A stretch of DNA of 64,000 nucleotides, from NCBI GenBank assembly GCA_965202905.1, contig OZ241868.1, positions 930,001-994,000 on the forward strand, given 5' to 3'. Source of the stretch: CAYFYS01 sp965202905 (GTDB taxonomy: Bacteria; Pseudomonadota; Alphaproteobacteria; MPNO01). The notes beneath the pieces were generated by a model. The model worked only from the letters and a program-made list of their open reading frames with translations, searched no databases and was not told the origin of the DNA. Positions within the stretch are counted from its first letter, which is position 1. Every line of letters begins with the position of its first letter. Below, in pieces: positions 1 to 9,000 of this stretch. The translations under genes and the position numbers were made by a program.

Positions 1-334
1 TGAAGTCGAACTCGTGGCCGTCGATGCGCGCGCGGGCATAGAGCGTCACATGGCAGCGGCTGAAGGCGCGCTCGCCGTCGATGAGGATCAGCGGCCCGGC
101 GAAGGCATGCTTGACGTGCGCGCCCGGCGGCCGTCGCTCGGCCATCGCCTTCGAGCCGGCCAGGAAGTCGGCAGCCGGCCCTGACATCCAGGAGATGCTG
201 ATCCTCGCATCGTCGTGGAAGCACGCCGCCAGCGTCTCCCAGTCATCGGCGTCTCGTGCATGTCCCCAGCGCATCAGTAGATTGGCGATCTCATACTCAT
301 CCAGCATCGCTTGCCGAGGCGCCGCGTCCGTCAT
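1..334 (-). CDS. SnoaL/NTF2-like domain protein, 3' end outside window
   Basis: Reading leftward from an ATG at 334, preceded by a GAGAGGG ribosome binding site, the frame stays open for 111 codons to the window edge, so the C-terminus is missing. The start MTDAAPRQAMLDEYEIANLL, then a helix with RWGHARDADDWETLAACF and an H-D-D-A segment, is the usual opening of SnoaL_4-type NTF2-fold proteins (polyketide cyclase or ring-hydroxylating dioxygenase beta-like). These are small cone-shaped enzymes or binding proteins, and the fold does not predict a substrate. No operon partner is visible on its 5' side. Confidence 0.75.
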   Translation of the reverse strand, partial: MTDAAPRQAMLDEYEIANLLMRWGHARDADDWETLAACFHDDARISISWMSGPAADFLAGSKAMAERRPPGAHVKHAFAGPLILIDGERAFSRCHVTLYARARIDGHEFDF

Positions 335-460
335 AGACCCTCTCTCGATTGCGCCGTCCGACGGCAACCATGCGGCAATCATACAGCGTCGTCCCGACAC
401 GCGCAGCGCGTAAGAGCGGTGTCTTGGCCGATCGAAACGCTGTAGAGATCCCGGGCCGGA

Positions 461-505
461 CGGGCGGCCGAACGCTTGAAGCCTCCGGTCTTGAAACCGA
501 ACCCG
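461..505 (+). pseudogene. tRNA-Ser(UGA) fragment (D arm to anticodon arm)
   Basis: About 34 of 40 positions match the D arm and anticodon arm of the intact tRNA-Ser at 3037-3126, including the same CTTGAAA anticodon loop at 490-496; one base is missing just after the loop. The acceptor stem, variable arm and T arm are absent, so it cannot be functional. It may be a scar of integration or of a duplication involving tRNA-Ser. The stretch 335-743 around it holds no gene that I can recognise. Confidence 0.6.
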
Positions 506-743
506 GTTCGTTCTGAAAACACTATTTTCCAAGGGTTTCCGGGAAAAGGCTAAAGCGGCCGTTCGCCAGCGGACAGCCTCCGTTTTGCGAGGCCGTACAT
601 CGCCATGCGTTGCATGGTCGGGCCTGCGATCGACCGACGCACCGAGCGACGGGAAGCTTCACTGGATTCTTCGGCGAAACAGGAACCGACGGGCGGACAG
701 TCCCGGTTTACGGACGGCAACAACGCTACGGCAAGGAATTCAG

Positions 744-1118
744 GCGGGCGCACGGATCGTCGTGCAGGGCATGACTGGTCGCGAGGGCCGGTTGCGCGCC
801 AACCTGATGATCCAGGCCGGCGCCGTGATCACCGCGGCGGTGACGCCGGGGCGCGATGGCGAACGGGTGCTGGACGTTCCGGTCTTCGACACCGTGGCGG
901 CGGCAAAGCGGCGACATCCGGAGATAAACGCAAGCCTGGTCGTCGTCCCACCGGCCGCTGCGCGTGACGCCGCGCTGGAGGCGATTGCCGCGGACATCGA
1001 ACTCGTCCGCCTGATGCCCGAGCGTCTGCCGCAACAAGACGCGATGGAAATCATCGCTCACGCCCGCGCGCGCCACGATCGTGATCTGGCCCGACTCGTG
1101 ATCTGGCCCGACTCGTGA
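744..1118 (+). pseudogene. SucD-like CoA-binding protein remnant
   Basis: The frame encodes RIVVQGMTGREGRLRANLMI, then AAVTPGRDGERVLDVPVFDT and ASLVVVPPAAARDAALEAI, which is the N-terminal CoA-binding Rossmann domain of succinyl-CoA synthetase alpha and ADP-forming acyl-CoA synthetases. The phosphohistidine (ligase) domain is missing. The frame ends in a 17-bp tandem array that brings in a stop at 1116-1118. No convincing start codon or ribosome binding site precedes the conserved part. Deleting four of the five repeat copies would reopen the frame into the following sequence, so the repeat expansion is part of the damage. Confidence 0.65.
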
Positions 1119-1175
1119 TCTGGCCCGACTCGTGATCTGGCCCGACTCGTGATCTGGCCCGACTCGTGATCTGGG
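1081..1175 (+). repeat. 17-bp tandem repeat, five copies plus a partial one
   Basis: Five exact head-to-tail copies of GTGATCTGGCCCGACTC occupy 1081-1165, followed by the first nine bases of a sixth (the tenth base, 1175, differs from the unit). Because 17 is not a multiple of three, each copy shifts the reading frame. The array lies in the SucD-like remnant, and the unit matches coding sequence there (D-L-A-R-L-V-I-W), consistent with slippage expansion of a formerly single copy. Confidence 0.95.
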
Positions 1176-1745
1176 AAGTCGCCGCGCGGACCGCCCTGGA
1201 TCCCGAGTTCATAAGCCCGTCGACGGCGATCATCGCCGCCCTGCCCCGGGCCGCCGGGTGAAGCCGCGATCCTCGAAGCACTGCTGGAGGGGCTGCAACT
1301 CAACCAGCTCAAGATCTATGACGGGGGAGTGCTCAACGAGGGGCTCGATCGGGTGATCAGCGACAATATCCGCTTCCCCGAATCCTCGATGGGCGATCTG
1401 CCGGCGCAGGTCGCCGCCTGCCGGCTGGCGACGCGCCGACTCGACGAGCTCTGCTGGAGAAGTACGGCCCAGCCACGGTGCGCGGCGCGCTGTGGCCCAT
1501 CACGGTCTGCTCGGCGGCGCGGTGGTGTTCTTCGGCCGCCACCCCGATACCGGGCGCAACTTCGTCGTCCAGAGCATCGAGGGCGGCGGCTGGGGCGATC
1601 CGCTGGACCGCGGACCCGCAAAGGGTGTCGGCAGAAACGTCTCGGAGGGCTATCTCTCGCTCGACGCGAAGATGCTGGATGTCGATGTCGCGGCGACATC
1701 GGATCTGCGCCGGACGCGCCACCCCGCGCGCCACCCCGATGGATT
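1166..1745 (+). pseudogene. Hydantoinase B/oxoprolinase family remnant
   Basis: Pieces of an HyuB-type protein appear in successive frames. The segment around 1275-1450 reads ILEALLEGLQLNQLKIYDGG, then IRFPESSMGDLPAQVAACRL. After a shift near 1453 comes LLEKYG, and after another near 1490 comes GRHPDTGRNFVVQSIEGGGW. The order matches HyuB proteins, but large parts are missing and at least three frames are needed. HyuB proteins pair with HyuA for ATP-dependent hydantoin or oxoproline hydrolysis; no HyuA is present. Dead gene. Confidence 0.6.
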
Positions 1746-1813
1746 GTTCGCGACCGGGTTTTGCGACATCATGAACCGTCGCCGTTGCGGCGCAACCGGC
1801 TGGAGCACATGCG

Positions 1814-2854
1814 ATGCGCATCGTCGATTCACATTTTCACTGGTGGCCGCGCTCGATCTTCGAGCAGCTGTGCAGGACCAGCACATACCCGCGCGCCGAG
1901 GTCAATGACATCGGCGGCTATGCCTATTGGCGCCGCGAGGACAGCGCCGAGCCGCTGAACATCTGGGCCGAGTGGTTCGACCTCGACAAGCAGCTCGAGC
2001 ACATGGACGGGCTCGGCCACGATGTCGATGTGGTTTGCTCGATCGGGCCTTTCTCGGTTCACTTCTCCGACATTCCCGTTGCCCGGGGCCGGGACGATGC
2101 GATGCTGTGGAACGAGGAGATGGCAGGCGCGCAGCGCAGGTTTCCCGGCCGCGTGTGGGCCAGCGCGGCCGTGCCGCTGACCGACGCCGAGGTCGCGATC
2201 GAGGTCCTCGATCATGCGATCAACGACCTCGGCCTCATGGGAGTCAACCTGCCGGGCAGCGTCGGCGGCGACCCGCGCATCGACGCCGATCGGCTCGAGC
2301 CGTTCTACGCCCGGGTCGAGGAGCTCGGCATTCCGATGTTCCTGCACCCGACCGACGCCATCTTCCAGGATATGCTCCAGGGCTATGATGGGGCGCTGCA
2401 TCTCAGTCTTGGCCGCGTCATCGAGCTCAGCGTCGCCGCGTCGCGGCTGATCTTGTCGGGAACGCTCGAACGCCATCCCGATCTGACGGTCGTGATGTCC
2501 CATACCGGCGGCGCTTTGCCCTACCAGTCCGGCCGCATGGACAAGAACGGCAAGGCGGCAAGGCTGGCCAAGCCGCCCAGCGCCTATATCCGGCAGATGT
2601 ACAGCGACACCGTCTCGCCCCATATGGCGGGCATCAAGTTCGCGATCGAATATTTCGGCGTCGACCGGGTGATGTACGGCAGCGACTACCCGTGCTGGAG
2701 CCCGGCGGACGCGCTGCGGTATTTCGATGAAGTCGGGCTGCCGTCCGAGGATCGGGAGAAGATCCTCAACACCAACGCGCGGCGCATTCTCGGGCTGCGC
2801 GACCCGGCGGCGCCGGGCGTTCGGCAGGACGCGAGAGATCCCGCTTTCGTATAG
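1814..2854 (+). CDS. Amidohydrolase family 2 (ACMSD-like) metal-dependent hydrolase
   Basis: A 346-residue TIM-barrel hydrolase of the amidohydrolase-2 family, which includes decarboxylases such as ACMSD and 2,3-dihydroxybenzoate decarboxylase. The N-terminal DSHFHWWP carries the HxH metal pair. FLHPTDA near residue 178 and MSHTGGALPY near residue 230 give further ligands, and YGSDYPCW near residue 294 carries the catalytic aspartate. Length is normal. It follows the decayed hydantoinase-B sequence, so it may be the survivor of a larger catabolic operon. Hydrolysis and non-oxidative decarboxylation are both possible; the substrate cannot be read from the sequence. Confidence 0.85.
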   Translation: MRIVDSHFHWWPRSIFEQLCRTSTYPRAEVNDIGGYAYWRREDSAEPLNIWAEWFDLDKQLEHMDGLGHDVDVVCSIGPFSVHFSDIPVARGRDDAMLWNEEMAGAQRRFPGRVWASAAVPLTDAEVAIEVLDHAINDLGLMGVNLPGSVGGDPRIDADRLEPFYARVEELGIPMFLHPTDAIFQDMLQGYDGALHLSLGRVIELSVAASRLILSGTLERHPDLTVVMSHTGGALPYQSGRMDKNGKAARLAKPPSAYIRQMYSDTVSPHMAGIKFAIEYFGVDRVMYGSDYPCWSPADALRYFDEVGLPSEDREKILNTNARRILGLRDPAAPGVRQDARDPAFV

Positions 2855-3036
2855 GAAAACCGGCTCGCGAAGGAGCCTCCGCGCCTCGCACGGGCCTGGA
2901 TCGAGGGTAGGCAGGCCGACGCGGCTGCGCGGGTGGACGCTGCATCGGAAACTTTATTAGAATACCGACCGCGCTCTGGGCGCCAATTCGCATATTGGCG
3001 CCCGACCCGGTTGCGGAAAGAGTGGTGTTTCAACTC

Positions 3037-3126
3037 GGATGGGTGGCCGAGCGGTTGAAGGCGCCGGTCTTGAAAACCGGCAGGCGCGCAAGCGTCTCGT
3101 GGGTTCGAATCCCACCCCATCCGCCA
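3037..3126 (+). tRNA. tRNA-Ser(UGA)
   Basis: A complete class II tRNA of 90 nt with genome-encoded CCA (3124-3126). The acceptor stem GGATGGG pairs with CCCATCC, the anticodon loop CTTGAAA has TGA at 3071-3073, there is a long variable arm, and the T loop is GGTTCGAATCC. A terminator follows. It marks the left side of a stretch of phage remnants and defence genes; tRNA-Ser genes are common integration sites. Confidence 0.97.
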
Positions 3127-3149
3127 TTATCCTGTAGCGAACCCGAGAT

Positions 3150-3179
3150 AAGGCTCCTGATTGGGGCCTTTTTCTTTTT
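3150..3179 (+). terminator. Intrinsic terminator after tRNA-Ser
   Basis: AAGGCTCC (3150-3157) pairs with GGGGCCTT (3163-3170) across a 5-nt loop, with one G-U pair, followed by TTTCTTTTTG. The sequence from 3180 to about 3480 after it holds nothing I recognise. Confidence 0.85.
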
Positions 3180-3532
3180 GTTTCAAAGGCGTTTAGCAGA
3201 GGCGCCCGAACCTCCGAGACTGGCGCAGCACCGCATTTCGGCCTCTGAACCGCTTTCGTCTCAAACTGGGCGAACCTCGCCCGGCCCGGTTCGGCTTCGT
3301 GAAGTTCAAATTTTTCAACGGGTTTCGCAGGTTGCTCAACGGCGCATTCAGCAGGCATCCTTCCGGTTGGCGTGGCCGCCCAGAGAACGCGCAGCAGGCA
3401 TATTCCAGGGAATGCGCGCGTAGCCCGTCGTTATGCTGGCGACTTGGGCAAGCCGCCGATCGTCCGGTCCGCCTGTCGTAGCCCCGAGCACAACCGCGCC
3501 GACGGCGGCGTAACCCGTCTTTCGTCAAGGAG

Positions 3533-4060
3533 ATGGGCACGTCCTACGGGGAGTTCCTGACCCCCGCCAAGGCGAAGATCGCCGCCGGCGCGCCGCGCCA
3601 CGCCATGACGGACCCCGAGCTCGTATCCGTCTATGCCTACACCACCTCTGACACCAGGTGGGGATACAGCCCCCTCAACGAGGCGCTGCGTTCGGGCGAC
3701 GAAGCGCGGATCGCAAACGTGGAAAACTACCGCGACACCCTCAACGCGGCGCTCGCCAGGCTGCCCGACCAACCCGGCACGGTGAAGCGTGGAGCCATGC
3801 TTCCGGAGTCGGTCCTGGAGCGATATTCGGTCGGCGCCGTCGTCACCGAGGATGCCTTCACCAGCACTTCCACCGGCCCGGGGTTCTCAGGACCCCATCG
3901 GTTCCTTATATATTCCAGGCACGGGAAGCGGATCGAACCCTATTCGGCTCACCCCAGTGAGCACGAGGTGCTGTTCGCTGCGGGAACAAGGTTCGAGGTC
4001 TATGAGATCAAGCCCGGCGATGGCGGACAAGTGACCATATATATGGAAGAGATCGAGTGA
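3533..4060 (+). CDS. ADP-ribosyltransferase exoenzyme-type domain (R-S-E class)
   Basis: A 175-residue protein that looks like a bare ADP-ribosyltransferase domain of the arginine-type R-S-E class. It has the NAD-contacting arginine in GTVKRGAML (R86), the FTSTS strand (109-113) and the ExE catalytic pair in PSEHEVLF (E143, E145), followed by GTRFEVYEI as in VIP2/C3-like exoenzymes. The N-terminal helices (ALRSG, LNAALARLP) are also typical. AAGGAG lies directly against the ATG, too close for a good ribosome binding site, and the frame is open back to a stop at 3479-3481, so this may be the surviving toxin end of a longer phage or effector protein. It overlaps its partner at 4057-4060. The target is unknown. 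Confidence 0.8.
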   Translation: MGTSYGEFLTPAKAKIAAGAPRHAMTDPELVSVYAYTTSDTRWGYSPLNEALRSGDEARIANVENYRDTLNAALARLPDQPGTVKRGAMLPESVLERYSVGAVVTEDAFTSTSTGPGFSGPHRFLIYSRHGKRIEPYSAHPSEHEVLFAAGTRFEVYEIKPGDGGQVTIYMEEIE

Positions 4061-4338
4061 TGCCGACGATGGCGAATTTGACACCAGAGCAGAAGCGCAG
4101 ACTGGAGGAGTTGAGGCGGGTGGCCAAGGAGGCCGAGAACCTGCCGCCGCCGTCGGCCGAGTTCCAGGCCAAGATGGACGACCAAGCCCTCACCAACTAC
4201 ATCCTCTCTCAACCCGGACCCGCGCGGGACGCCTATCTCAAGATCACCACCATGCCCCGCGACCAGTTCGAGGCCGAGTTCGCCGACGTCCTCAACGCCA
4301 ACGCCTACGACGAGGACGAGGACGCCGCCGACGGCTGA
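4057..4338 (+). CDS. Small acidic protein coupled to the ADP-ribosyltransferase (immunity/antitoxin candidate)
   Basis: This 93-residue frame starts with GTG at 4057, or ATG at 4060, inside the stop codon of the ADP-ribosyltransferase gene, so the two are translationally coupled. It begins with a charged helix (TPEQKRRLEELRRVAKEAEN) and ends in a strongly acidic tail (DEDEDAADG). There is no signal peptide or membrane segment. I do not recognise the family. Position, size and charge suit an antitoxin or immunity protein, but a phage structural accessory is equally possible. Confidence 0.6.
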   Translation: MMPTMANLTPEQKRRLEELRRVAKEAENLPPPSAEFQAKMDDQALTNYILSQPGPARDAYLKITTMPRDQFEAEFADVLNANAYDEDEDAADG

Positions 4339-4477
4339 TCCGCACGGCTCGATTTTCCCCGCCGGAACCACCCCTCCGAACGCCCCGGATTTACCGCCGT
4401 TTCAGCACCCCTGAAACGCCCCGAAATTCCCCCTGCAAGCCCGGATTCGCAAAGACTTTCCGCCGCCCCTCCCCCTC

Positions 4478-4930
4478 CCCCGCTCGAAGCATCTGGACGG
4501 CGCCGCCCTCGACATTGCCATGGCGAACCACGACCCAGTCGCCTTCGAGGCGGCCGCGCGCGAAGTCGGGTTCCCTGGTTTCGGCTTCTACCCGCGCTCG
4601 GGTTTCATGCATGTCGACCTTGGTCCCGCGCGCCAGTGGGGCGAGCGCTTTCCGGTCCGGGAGACGGCATTTGCAGCCGAGACGCCGCCCGCGCGCGAAG
4701 TGCTGGCCGACAACCGCACCATGAAGAGCGGCGGAGCGGCCGGCTTCGCGACGCTGGGTGCTGCGGGCGCCGAAGTCGCGCGGAGCGTCCTGGCCGAGAC
4801 GCAGACAACCATCCTGCCGCTCGTCCCGTATCTCGACACGCTGCGCCGGGTGTTCATCGCCGTGGCGCTTGGCGGGATCACGGTCACGCTCTGTGCCCGG
4901 CTCGGCGATTGGAAGCAGAGGCGGCGATGA
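4478..4930 (+). pseudogene. Phage M15-type endolysin, 5' truncated
   Basis: From 4484 the frame reads SKHLDGAALDIAMANHDPVA, which is the SxHxxGxAxD zinc motif of M15 D-Ala-D-Ala peptidases, and later FMHVDLGPARQWGERF with the third zinc histidine. The N-terminal half is gone, and the join is a C-rich stretch near 4465-4480. The only ATG available (4520) falls after the first two zinc ligands, so any product would be inactive. The C-terminus keeps a hydrophobic membrane segment (VFIAVALGGITVTLCARL) as in prophage lysis proteins. It overlaps the next gene by ATGA at 4927-4930. The short stretch 4339-4477 before it has no gene. Confidence 0.7.
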
Positions 4931-5187
4931 TTGGCGCGCTCTTCACGGCGTTCGCCGCCAGCCCGTGGATGCGGGCGGCGCTGCGCTACGGCGGCCCATC
5001 GTGCTCGCGGCGTTCCTGTTTCTGCTTCGCACTTCGGCGCTCCGGTGAGCGCGCCGGACGACTGGCGGAACGCCTCGAAAGCACGGAGAAGGTCAATGAT
5101 GTCCAACGCCAGATGCTGGGCGCTACGGCTCGCCGTCCTCGCGATCGCGACGACCTCGCTAACCGGCTGCACGACGGGCGTTTCTAA
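4927..5187 (+). pseudogene. Inner-membrane spanin (Rz-like), frame-damaged
   Basis: Starts MIGALFTAFAASPWMRAALR and ends GERAGRLAERLES then NDVQRQML and a R-P-R-D-R-D-D-L tail, the usual i-spanin layout of alphaproteobacterial prophages: one membrane helix, then a periplasmic coiled region. In this frame the membrane segment reads as Cys/Arg-rich nonsense (PSCSRRSCFCF). The neighbouring frame over 4995-5045 gives a proper helix (PIVLAAFLFLL), so two compensating indels flank it. It overlaps the endolysin by ATGA and contains the outer-membrane spanin in another frame. Confidence 0.6.
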
Positions 5188-5345
5188 GCCGCGCATTGCC
5201 ATCGTCTGCCTGCCCCTGGTCGAGTACAGTCGGGAGTTTCAGGCGCGCGCGGCCGAGGATCTCGCGCAGCTGCCGGAAGGGTCTGCCATTGCCGAAATGC
5301 TCGCCGACTACAGCGTCATGCGGGATCGGCTCGGGTGTGTCGGTG
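5096..5345 (+). pseudogene. Outer-membrane spanin (Rz1-like lipoprotein), 3' truncated
   Basis: Starts MMSNARCWALRLAVLAIATT and continues into a lipobox LTGC, followed by a C-x-L-P-L segment and a helix (EDLAQLPEGSAIAEMLADYS, then VMRDRLG), as in Rz1-type lipoproteins of phage lysis cassettes. Its first 92 bases overlap the i-spanin in a shifted frame, the classic nested Rz/Rz1 arrangement. The native end is lost: near 5345 the frame runs on into DNA complementary to the next gene, stopping only at 5545. This junction marks the border between the prophage remnant and the restriction island. Confidence 0.55.
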
Positions 5346-5371
5346 ATGTTGCTGCTTGCACAAGAGGATTC

Positions 5372-6088
5372 TCACGCCATTCTTTGTTCGAGCCGGTGCT
5401 TGCGCTTAGGCCAATCGGGCAGGACGCGATCCAACAGTTCAAAAAAATCTGGTCCGTGGTGCGGCACCGCGATGTGGCAGAGCTCGTGCGTGATGACGTA
5501 GTCAATCGCGTCCATGGGCGCCTCGATCAGACGGCGATTGAGTAGAAGACGCGATGCCGGCGACATCGAACCCCACCGCTGCCGAAATTGGCGCACGATC
5601 AAACCCTTGGGGCGGAAGTCGTCAGGCACCGGGAAGCGCAGAAGGTTGACTTCCAGGCGCTCGGCGAATTTCGCATGTGCCCGCTGTCGATACCAAGCCT
5701 CGACGAGCTCGCGCGTGACCTCGGACCTCTCCGGCCTATGAGTTTGGACGACGATGAAGCCACGGACGAGCTTCACCGTCGCCTGGACGTGGGGCACTAC
5801 CTTCAACCGATACTGGCGTCCGAGATAAAGATGGGTCTCGCCCGCCACATATTGGCGATCCGGGGTGCGCGGAAGGAACTGGATGAAATAGCGCTGCTGA
5901 CGCCGGATCCAGGCTGCGCGCTTGCACACCTTCTCCTCGATTGCCGCCAGCGGAGCATCCTGCGGGGCGGCGATGACAACGGAAGCATCAGGCTCGACAG
6001 CGATTTCCAGTGTCGTCCGTTCACGGCGCACAATGGCGAAGTCGATCCTGTGTTCACCGTACTGGACGCTGTGTCGTTCGGTCTTCAT
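5372..6088 (-). CDS. DUF45/YgjP-like M48-family metallohydrolase
   Basis: A 238-residue protein with the HELCH zinc motif at 201-205 and further histidines at 210-211 (VPHHGPDFFELL), preceded by QFRQRWGSMSP. This is the layout of DUF45/YgjP-like zinc peptidases, which resemble SprT. There is no signal sequence, so it is cytoplasmic. It is the last gene of the restriction operon and overlaps hsdR by ATGA (6085-6088). Such genes are often found at the end of type I R-M operons, where their role is unproven; processing or relief of the restriction subunit is a guess. Confidence 0.85.
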   Translation of the reverse strand: MKTERHSVQYGEHRIDFAIVRRERTTLEIAVEPDASVVIAAPQDAPLAAIEEKVCKRAAWIRRQQRYFIQFLPRTPDRQYVAGETHLYLGRQYRLKVVPHVQATVKLVRGFIVVQTHRPERSEVTRELVEAWYRQRAHAKFAERLEVNLLRFPVPDDFRPKGLIVRQFRQRWGSMSPASRLLLNRRLIEAPMDAIDYVITHELCHIAVPHHGPDFFELLDRVLPDWPKRKHRLEQRMA

Positions 6089-9000
6089 CCCGGAAACCGC
6101 GCCCGCGCAAGGTCCATGATCTTGAGCTCAAGGTCGTCCATCACCTCTACTGGCAATGCGATGCCACGTTCATCGCGAAGGATGTCGAAGAAATAGTCGT
6201 CGATAGCGTCGCGCATCTTGTTCTGAGCGATGTCGTTGGACCAGACATCGACGATGTGATGGGACTTGATGACGTCGATGATCGTGAGCCCGATGGACGC
6301 GACTTCATCCGCCTCAATGGGTTCGCCGTCATCGGTCGCGAGTAAGCCTTCAAGGATCCCAAAAAACGCCTGCCCATCGTCGTTGCCTCTGATCGCATCC
6401 GGCACCTCGCGACCCCGGTCCTTGCGCGCGACCTTGCTCGCCAGATCGACAACGTTCTTGAGGTAGTCCCGTTCGGAGATCCGTTTGGCTCGGTAGTCGC
6501 GGATGGTCTCCTCCAGCAACTCGGAGAACTTCCGGTAGAAGGTCGGGTCCTCCTCCATCTTTTCGGTGATAGTCCGCCGTGTCGCGCTGGCGATCCGGTC
6601 CGCCCTTGACGCCTCGGAGACGCCCGTTTCCTCCACCACGGCTTTCAGCGCGTCCGGGTCGTTGATGTTGACCATCTCGATGATCGTCTCGGTCGGCATG
6701 GCAACCACATGGTCGTCGAGCAGCTTCTGAATCTTCGGCTCGAACTCCTTGACGTCGATGGTCTCCTGGTAGCGCAGCTGGACCGAGCGCCGCAGTTCCG
6801 AAAACTGCTTCCAGTCCCGCTTCATGGCATCGATCTTCGACTCGTCGAAGACGCCGAAGAGCTTGTCCGACGATAGCGAAATATGTAGGCAGCGGCTGAA
6901 CGCCTTCAGCCGTTCATAGAATTCCTGCCGGATCGCCTCGTCGGCCAGGAACTGCTCGAACTGCTCCATATCCTTCTTGTTCTTGACCGGCTTGAACAGG
7001 TCCCAGAGCTGATCGTGCAACTGGGGCAGCCTCCGGATTTCCTCGCGCATGTCGTGGACCGTGTCGGCGAGATCGTCGGCATCAAAGCCCTCAAAGGCGC
7101 TATAGGTCGTCAGCGCCGTGTCCAGTTCTCCGAGCAGCCCCTCATAGTCGATGATGAAGCCGAACTGCTTCTCGGTTGCGCCGTCTTCGTAGAGCCGGTT
7201 CACGCGGGCGATTGCCTGCAGCAGGTTATGTTCGCGCAGCGACTTGCAGACATAGAGCACGGTATTGCGCGGCGCATCGAAACCGGTCAGCAGCTTCGAG
7301 ACGACGATGAGGACTTCCGGATCGCCGGACCCTTTGAACGCCTCGATGATCTGCCGTGTGTATTCGTCCTCGGTCTTGTACCTGGCCATCATCTGCGCCC
7401 AGAACCCACGCACGAGGTCCTTCGATTCCTTGTCAACCTCCTCGTTGCCCTCGTTGTCATCGGGAGGAGAGATGACGATTTCGCTGGTGACGTGCCCGAT
7501 CTCGTCGAGCACTTCCTTGAAGCGGACGGCTGCTGCCTTGGACGGCGCCACGAGTTGGGCCTTGAACCCAGTGCCCTGCCAGTGCTGGCGAAAATGCTCC
7601 GAGATGTCGAAGGCTTTCGCCCGGATTGCCTGCCCCGTTTTCGACAGGGCGTCCATGCGCGAGAACTTGCGCTTCAGGTCGGACTTCTGGCTATCGGTCA
7701 GGCCTTCGCTGATCTTGTCGAACCACTTGTCGATCACGCCGCCATTGACCTGCTGCTCGACGAGGCGGCCCTCATAGAGGAGCGGCACGACGGCTCCATC
7801 AGCAACAGCCTCGTCAATCGCGTATTTGTGGACCAAGCCGCCGAAGGTCGAGAGCGTATTCTTCTCCTTCTTCAGGAGCGGCGTTCCGGTGAAGCCGAGA
7901 TAGCAGGCCTTCGGCAGCAGCCGGCGCATCCGCGTAGCGAACTGGCTGTGACCGCCATAGCGGCCGGTCTGCGAGCGATGGCTTTCATCGACCAGGACGA
8001 ACACGTTGGCGTCCTCGTCGACATCTTCGGCGGCTTTGGCTGCCGTATCGAACTTGTTGATGATGGTCGTCACGAGCGGTGTCCGGTTGCGGATCAGCTC
8101 GATCAGATGGGCCCCGCTAGTCGCCCGCACGGGTTCCAGTTCGCAGGACTTGAACGTGTCCTTGATCTGCTTGTCGAGATCGTCGCGGTCGGTGACGATA
8201 AGGATGCGCGGATTGGGAATGGCCTTGTCGAGCGCAAGGGATCGACCCAACATCACCATGGTCAGGGACTTGCCCGACCCTTGAGTGTGCCAGATTACAC
8301 CGCCCTTGCGCCGGCCGTCGAGGTTGAACTGGCGGACACGCTCGACAGCCTTGCGGATCCCAAAGAACTGCTGGTGGCGCGCGACCTTGCGGGCGCCGCC
8401 ATCGAACACTGTGAAACGACGGATCAGATCCAGTAGGCGTTCCGGCCGACACAGCGCATGAATAGCGCGGTCCTGCGCGGTGATCGCGCGCGGCCCCTCG
8501 GCTGCAAGCGCCTCGAAATGGTCACGCGCGAAGGCGAAGTCGCCCGAGAAGACCGCATCAGCCTCAGCCCCCGTGAGAGGCCGATTGGCTAGGGGATCGA
8601 TGTACTCGTCCCGGTCTTCCTCATCCCACCACATTTGCCAGAACTGCCGCGGTGTGCCCACGGTGGCGTACCGCGCCTCGACTCGGTTCATGACCATGAG
8701 AATCTGCGCGAAGTGGAATAGCTGCGGGATGTTGTCTTCGTTCTGATAGCCGATCAGCTGGCTACCAGCCTTCTTCAGGCTCTCGGTCGGCCGCTTGTTC
8801 TCGATCACCAGAAACGGGATGCCGTTCACATAGGCGACAATATCGCACCGCTTGGTTTGGGTGCTGGCCGTGCGCTCGACGGAAAGCTCGGCCGTCACGT
8901 GATAGACGTTGTTCGCTGGCGTCTCCCAATCGATGTAGCGGAACGAATAGGACTTGGAGTCCCCCTGGATCGTCTTGGTGATAGTCGTGCCAAGGACGAG

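Noticed and set aside
2686..3120. A minus-strand open frame overlapping the amidohydrolase and tRNA-Ser
   Set aside because: It reads through the tRNA in antisense, has no motifs, and overlaps two firm features.
3193..3540. A 115-codon minus-strand frame in the gap after tRNA-Ser
   Set aside because: Low-complexity, arginine-rich, no start signal and no recognisable domain. The stretch looks non-coding or decayed.
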